64,000 nt of DNA from Gordonibacter sp. An230 (GTDB lineage Bacteria > Actinomycetota > Coriobacteriia > Coriobacteriales > Eggerthellaceae), in assembly GCF_002159915.1 (NCBI RefSeq), contig NZ_NFJP01000006.1:84047-148046 (forward strand). Reading direction: 5' to 3'. The notes beneath the pieces were generated by a model, which worked only from the letters and a program-made list of their open reading frames with translations, searched no databases and was not told the origin of the DNA. The position numbers were made by a program, and so were the translations under genes. This document shows positions 61,982 through 64,000 of the stretch, piece after piece. Each line of letters starts with the position of its first letter. The stretch's first letter is position 1.

Positions 61982-62027
61982 CAAAAAAGCGCATCGGCCC
62001 GGTCCTGGGGGACCCGGTCGATGCGCT
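61982..62027 (-). terminator. Orphan minus-strand terminator
   Basis: AAGCGCATCG (61986-61995) pairs with CGATGCGCTT (62018-62027), with an inner GGTCC/GGACC stem. Read on the minus strand it ends in TTTTTT, yet no minus-strand gene lies upstream of it. Confidence 0.6.
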
Positions 62028-62250
62028 TCGGGAGGGGATGAGCCGAGCGGTGCGGCTCGACGTGCCCAGCGGGGGCGGCCCAGGGTGCCCGTCGGGAGTG
62101 CGCCGCGCGGTGCAGCTGGAGTGCCCGTTGGGAGGGCGCCGTGGTGCGCCAGCGTGTCCAGCGGAGATACTCCGTACGGTGTGACTCGACGTGTCCAGAG
62201 GGGGTGCCGTACTAGGCGGCCCAGCGTGCCCGGCGGGGATGTGCCGTGGT
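62025..62250. repeat. Degenerate tandem repeat, unit about 33-37 bp
   Basis: Six to seven imperfect units starting GTGYCCRGYGGG, each containing a CGCCG/CCGTA core and a GGTGC word. The last unit overlaps the GTG start of the truncated LuxR gene. Confidence 0.55.
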
Positions 62251-63160
62251 GCTCCTGGTGGTTGCCCTGCTGGCGCTGCCGCTGCTGTCGTTCGCGTGCC
62301 TGAAGGTGGGCTTCTCGAAGATCCCCCTCGTGGACCTGCCGAAACGCACGTGGGGCAAGCTGCGCTTCCCGTGGAAGCTCGTCATCGTGCTGGGTGTGTA
62401 CGAGTTCGTCCTGGGCGTGAAGCAGGGCGACGCGACGTTCCAGAACGACCTGTTCATCTTCGGTGTGATGCTGGCCTCGGCCATCCTGTTCGTCGTGTCG
62501 TACTTCTTCTCGCACAAGTTCGACTTCACGCGGGTGTACCGCACGCCGTTCGTGCTGATGGTGTGCGGCCTTTTGGCAACGCTGCTGTCGTTCTCGTCGA
62601 ACAACGCGGTGTCCGACGTGCTGGTTTCGGCGGGCTATACGCTCATGTTCCTCATGCTGACGGTGCTCTTGTGCGACCTGTCGCACCGCTACGGCGTGTC
62701 GGCCATGCTGCTGTGCGGCATCGAGGAGCTGGTGATGTTCGCCAGCGTGGGCGGTCATGTGGCTGCTGCTGGCATGGCGGACGGGGTCGTGCCGCTTGCG
62801 GCCGACGACCCGGCCGTGTCCGTCACGCTCGTCATCTTGGTGGTGGCCAGCATGGTGCTGCTGTCCGAGCGCGAGTATTCGCGGTGGGGCGCGTCGCTCT
62901 TCGGCGTGGGGAAGCTGGCACAAGACGGCGACGAGCAGGGCCGGTTCGCCGCGCGCTGCACCGAGCTAGGCGAGCGCTACCGCCTGAGCCCCCGCGAGAA
63001 GGAAGTGTTCCAGCTCATGGCGCTCGGCAAAAGCGCCGCCGACATCGAGCGCGAGCTGTACATCGCGAACGGCACCTACAAGTCCCACACGCGCAGGATA
63101 TACCAGAAGCTCGGCATCCACAGCCGTGCCGAGCTGGACGCGATGCTGCGCGGGAAGTAG
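62246..63160 (+). CDS. Truncated membrane LuxR-type regulator
   Basis: 304 residues from GTG 62246 (GGCGGGGA upstream). The C-terminal half is intact: several helices and a LuxR HTH (LSPREKEVFQLMALG, then NGTYKSHTRRIYQKLGIHS). The other regulators here are 472-506 residues, so about 180 N-terminal residues (some six helices) are missing. The tandem repeat and element B lie exactly where the missing part would be. It has no flavoprotein partner in the window. Possibly a decaying orphan regulator. Confidence 0.75.
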   Translation: MVLLVVALLALPLLSFACLKVGFSKIPLVDLPKRTWGKLRFPWKLVIVLGVYEFVLGVKQGDATFQNDLFIFGVMLASAILFVVSYFFSHKFDFTRVYRTPFVLMVCGLLATLLSFSSNNAVSDVLVSAGYTLMFLMLTVLLCDLSHRYGVSAMLLCGIEELVMFASVGGHVAAAGMADGVVPLAADDPAVSVTLVILVVASMVLLSEREYSRWGASLFGVGKLAQDGDEQGRFAARCTELGERYRLSPREKEVFQLMALGKSAADIERELYIANGTYKSHTRRIYQKLGIHSRAELDAMLRGK

Positions 63161-63442
63161 GGCGGAGGGCGCCATGCGTTAGCGTGCCTCTGCCGATCCC
63201 CCATTGCGGTGCGCCTGCAGGTTGCGCTTCTGGTTCCGTGTGAAGCCTTTCTTCGTTGTTGGGACTCGGTTTCAATCAAGCTGTTCTGCGCACGGCCGCT
63301 TCCGTTCGCTCTTCCTGCGGAGGCGGTTTGTTTCATTTCGTCTAGGAATCAATTTGCAATCGGCGGTGTCGCATGTGGCAATCCTTCCATCTTTCCGTGC
63401 GTGCCAGACGTATGCTCGTGCTTTCGAATGGAAGGAGCTGCC

Positions 63443-63664
63443 ATGCGCGAGATTTCGGGATTGGCCAAGTTTGGATATTTCTGCGTGGGGCTGTTCGGCG
63501 GTCTGTTCGGCGTGCTAGCTGCGTGGTTCATGGGCAAAAGCGGTTGGGGTTGGAGCGAGGGCGGCAAGCTGTTCGCTTGGTTCGGCTGCCTGTTCTGGCT
63601 CATCGTGTGGGCGATCATGGTGGTCACCGGTGGTATTGCAGCGTTTTTGGGCTTCTTGTTCTAG
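63443..63664 (+). CDS. Small two-helix membrane protein
   Basis: 73 residues from ATG 63443 behind GAAGGAG. A Gly/Phe/Trp-rich sequence with two membrane helices (FGYFCVGLFGGLFGVLAAWF and LFWLIVWAIMVVTGGIAAFL) separated by a short loop (KSGWGWSEGG). No family recognised. Confidence 0.7.
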   Translation: MREISGLAKFGYFCVGLFGGLFGVLAAWFMGKSGWGWSEGGKLFAWFGCLFWLIVWAIMVVTGGIAAFLGFLF

Positions 63665-63717
63665 CGGTTTGCGCGGTGTGAGTATGGAGTGAGGTAGGGC
63701 GAGGCTCCCATACGCCA

Positions 63718-63748
63718 AAAACGCCCAGCTCGTCGAGCTGGGCGTTTG
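63718..63748 (-). terminator. Terminator of the tRNA-Leu gene
   Basis: Read on the minus strand: AACGCCCAGCTC, GAC loop, GAGCTGGGCGTT then TTT. It starts 9 nt after the tRNA CCA and may also end the small plus-strand gene. Confidence 0.88.
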
Positions 63749-63756
63749 TGTGCGGA

Positions 63757-63839
63757 TGGTGCCCGAGGCGAGAGTCGAACTCGCACGTCAAAGACAACGG
63801 TTTTTGAGACCGCCGCGTCTGCCATTCCGCCACTCGGGC
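63757..63839 (-). tRNA. tRNA-Leu(CAA)
   Basis: 83 nt including encoded CCA. Acceptor GCCCGAG/CTCGGGC, D-arm with TGGCGGAATGGCAGACGC, anticodon loop CTCAAAA with anticodon CAA, long variable arm (type II) and T-arm GCGAG TTCGACT CTCGC. The minus-strand -10 box TATACT is at plus 63850-63855. Confidence 0.96.
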
Positions 63840-63849
63840 GCACCGTGAA

Positions 63850-63855
63850 AGTATA
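63850..63855 (-). promoter_or_regulatory. -10 box of the tRNA-Leu gene
   Basis: Minus-strand TATACT, 10 nt before the tRNA 5' end; TCGACG lies 17 nt further upstream as a possible -35. Confidence 0.6.
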
Positions 63856-63897
63856 CCGGATGCATGGAGGCGCGTCGAGGGCAAAATGCATTATGTC

Positions 63898-64000
63898 TCA
63901 GGGGTTCTGCGCGATTTGCTGTTGGTCGCGCAGCCAGCAGGCCCACGCCCCGTAGCCCCCGTACAGCAGCGCCGCGGCCAGCGACAGGGCGAGCGCGGCC
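63898..64000 (-). CDS. C-terminus of a gene running off the right edge
   Basis: The minus-strand frame from the window edge reads a hydrophobic helix (LALSLAAALLYGGYGAWACW) then LRDQQQIAQNP and a TGA (plus TCA at 63898-63900). It looks like the last helix and tail of a membrane protein. Family not identifiable from 33 residues. Confidence 0.6.
   Translation of the reverse strand, partial: AALALSLAAALLYGGYGAWACWLRDQQQIAQNP

Larger units (their letters stand above)
61742..62245. other. Structured gap: element B, orphan terminator, tandem repeat
   Basis: No intact gene. In order: inverted-repeat element B (61788-61957), a terminator-like hairpin whose T-tract is on the minus strand (61982-62027), and a degenerate tandem repeat (about 62025-62250) that runs into the truncated LuxR gene. 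Confidence 0.6.

Noticed and set aside
1..64000. CRISPR array, rRNA operon, intact insertion sequence, classical riboswitch
   Set aside because: None seen: no regularly spaced direct repeats, no rRNA segments, no transposase, and no recognisable riboswitch core in the leaders examined.

Overview
This 64 kb window is high-GC chromosomal DNA from an anaerobic actinobacterium. It most resembles the Coriobacteriia, family Eggerthellaceae (Eggerthella, Gordonibacter or a relative). The reasons are the number of Tat-exported FAD reductases of the fumarate/urocanate reductase type, each with its own membrane-bound LuxR-type regulator, a lipoprotein multihaem cytochrome c, LAXTG sorting signals and many GTG starts. 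The genus is an inference; no rRNA gene or other species marker is present.

Left end (1 to about 5.4 kb): the right part of an integrated island. It carries a tyrosine recombinase cut by the window edge, a decayed secreted cysteine peptidase, a decayed lipoprotein, and a small protein with an Abi-like HEPN protein. It ends at a tRNA 3'-end fragment (5389-5433) that still has a tRNA-type terminator, which marks the attachment site.

5.6-20.6 kb: two reductase modules. Module 1 is a flavoprotein (minus) with a divergent LuxR regulator (plus). Module 2 is a LuxR regulator (minus) divergent from a six-haem cytochrome lipoprotein and a flavoprotein, followed by an acetamidase/formamidase. Between them lie a YigZ/IMPACT protein and a Ser/Thr kinase with a polytopic C-terminus. 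A pyridoxamine kinase closes the region.

20.8-32.6 kb: a small membrane protein, a lipoprotein, serS, a single-pass membrane protein, a protein with faint resemblance to the cyanophycin synthetase N-terminus, a PLP aminotransferase, a D-Ala-D-Ala ligase homologue, and a LytS-like sensor kinase (frameshifted in a G7 run) with a SARP-like response regulator.

33.4-48.4 kb: two neighbouring secreted C1A-like cysteine peptidases with LAXTG wall-anchor signals, two CmpB-family membrane proteins, a decayed Ig-like surface protein, a YtxH / PRC-barrel / VTT (DedA-like) cassette, a TM2 protein and a DeoC/FbaB-type aldolase.

48.8-53.5 kb: an agmatine catabolism locus (agmatine deiminase, APC permease, RpiR regulator, divergent putrescine carbamoyltransferase). 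No carbamate kinase is seen.

54.4-63.9 kb: two more LuxR/flavoprotein modules in mirror image, a truncated fifth LuxR regulator, a small membrane protein, tRNA-Leu(CAA) and the C-terminus of a gene running off the right edge.

The large intergenic gaps hold structured DNA: four imperfect inverted-repeat elements of about 157-170 bp, two pyrimidine-rich tracts, a pair of mutually exclusive hairpins and a degenerate tandem repeat. Several genes have a -10 box placed so that transcription would begin at or next to the start codon, which suggests leaderless mRNAs.
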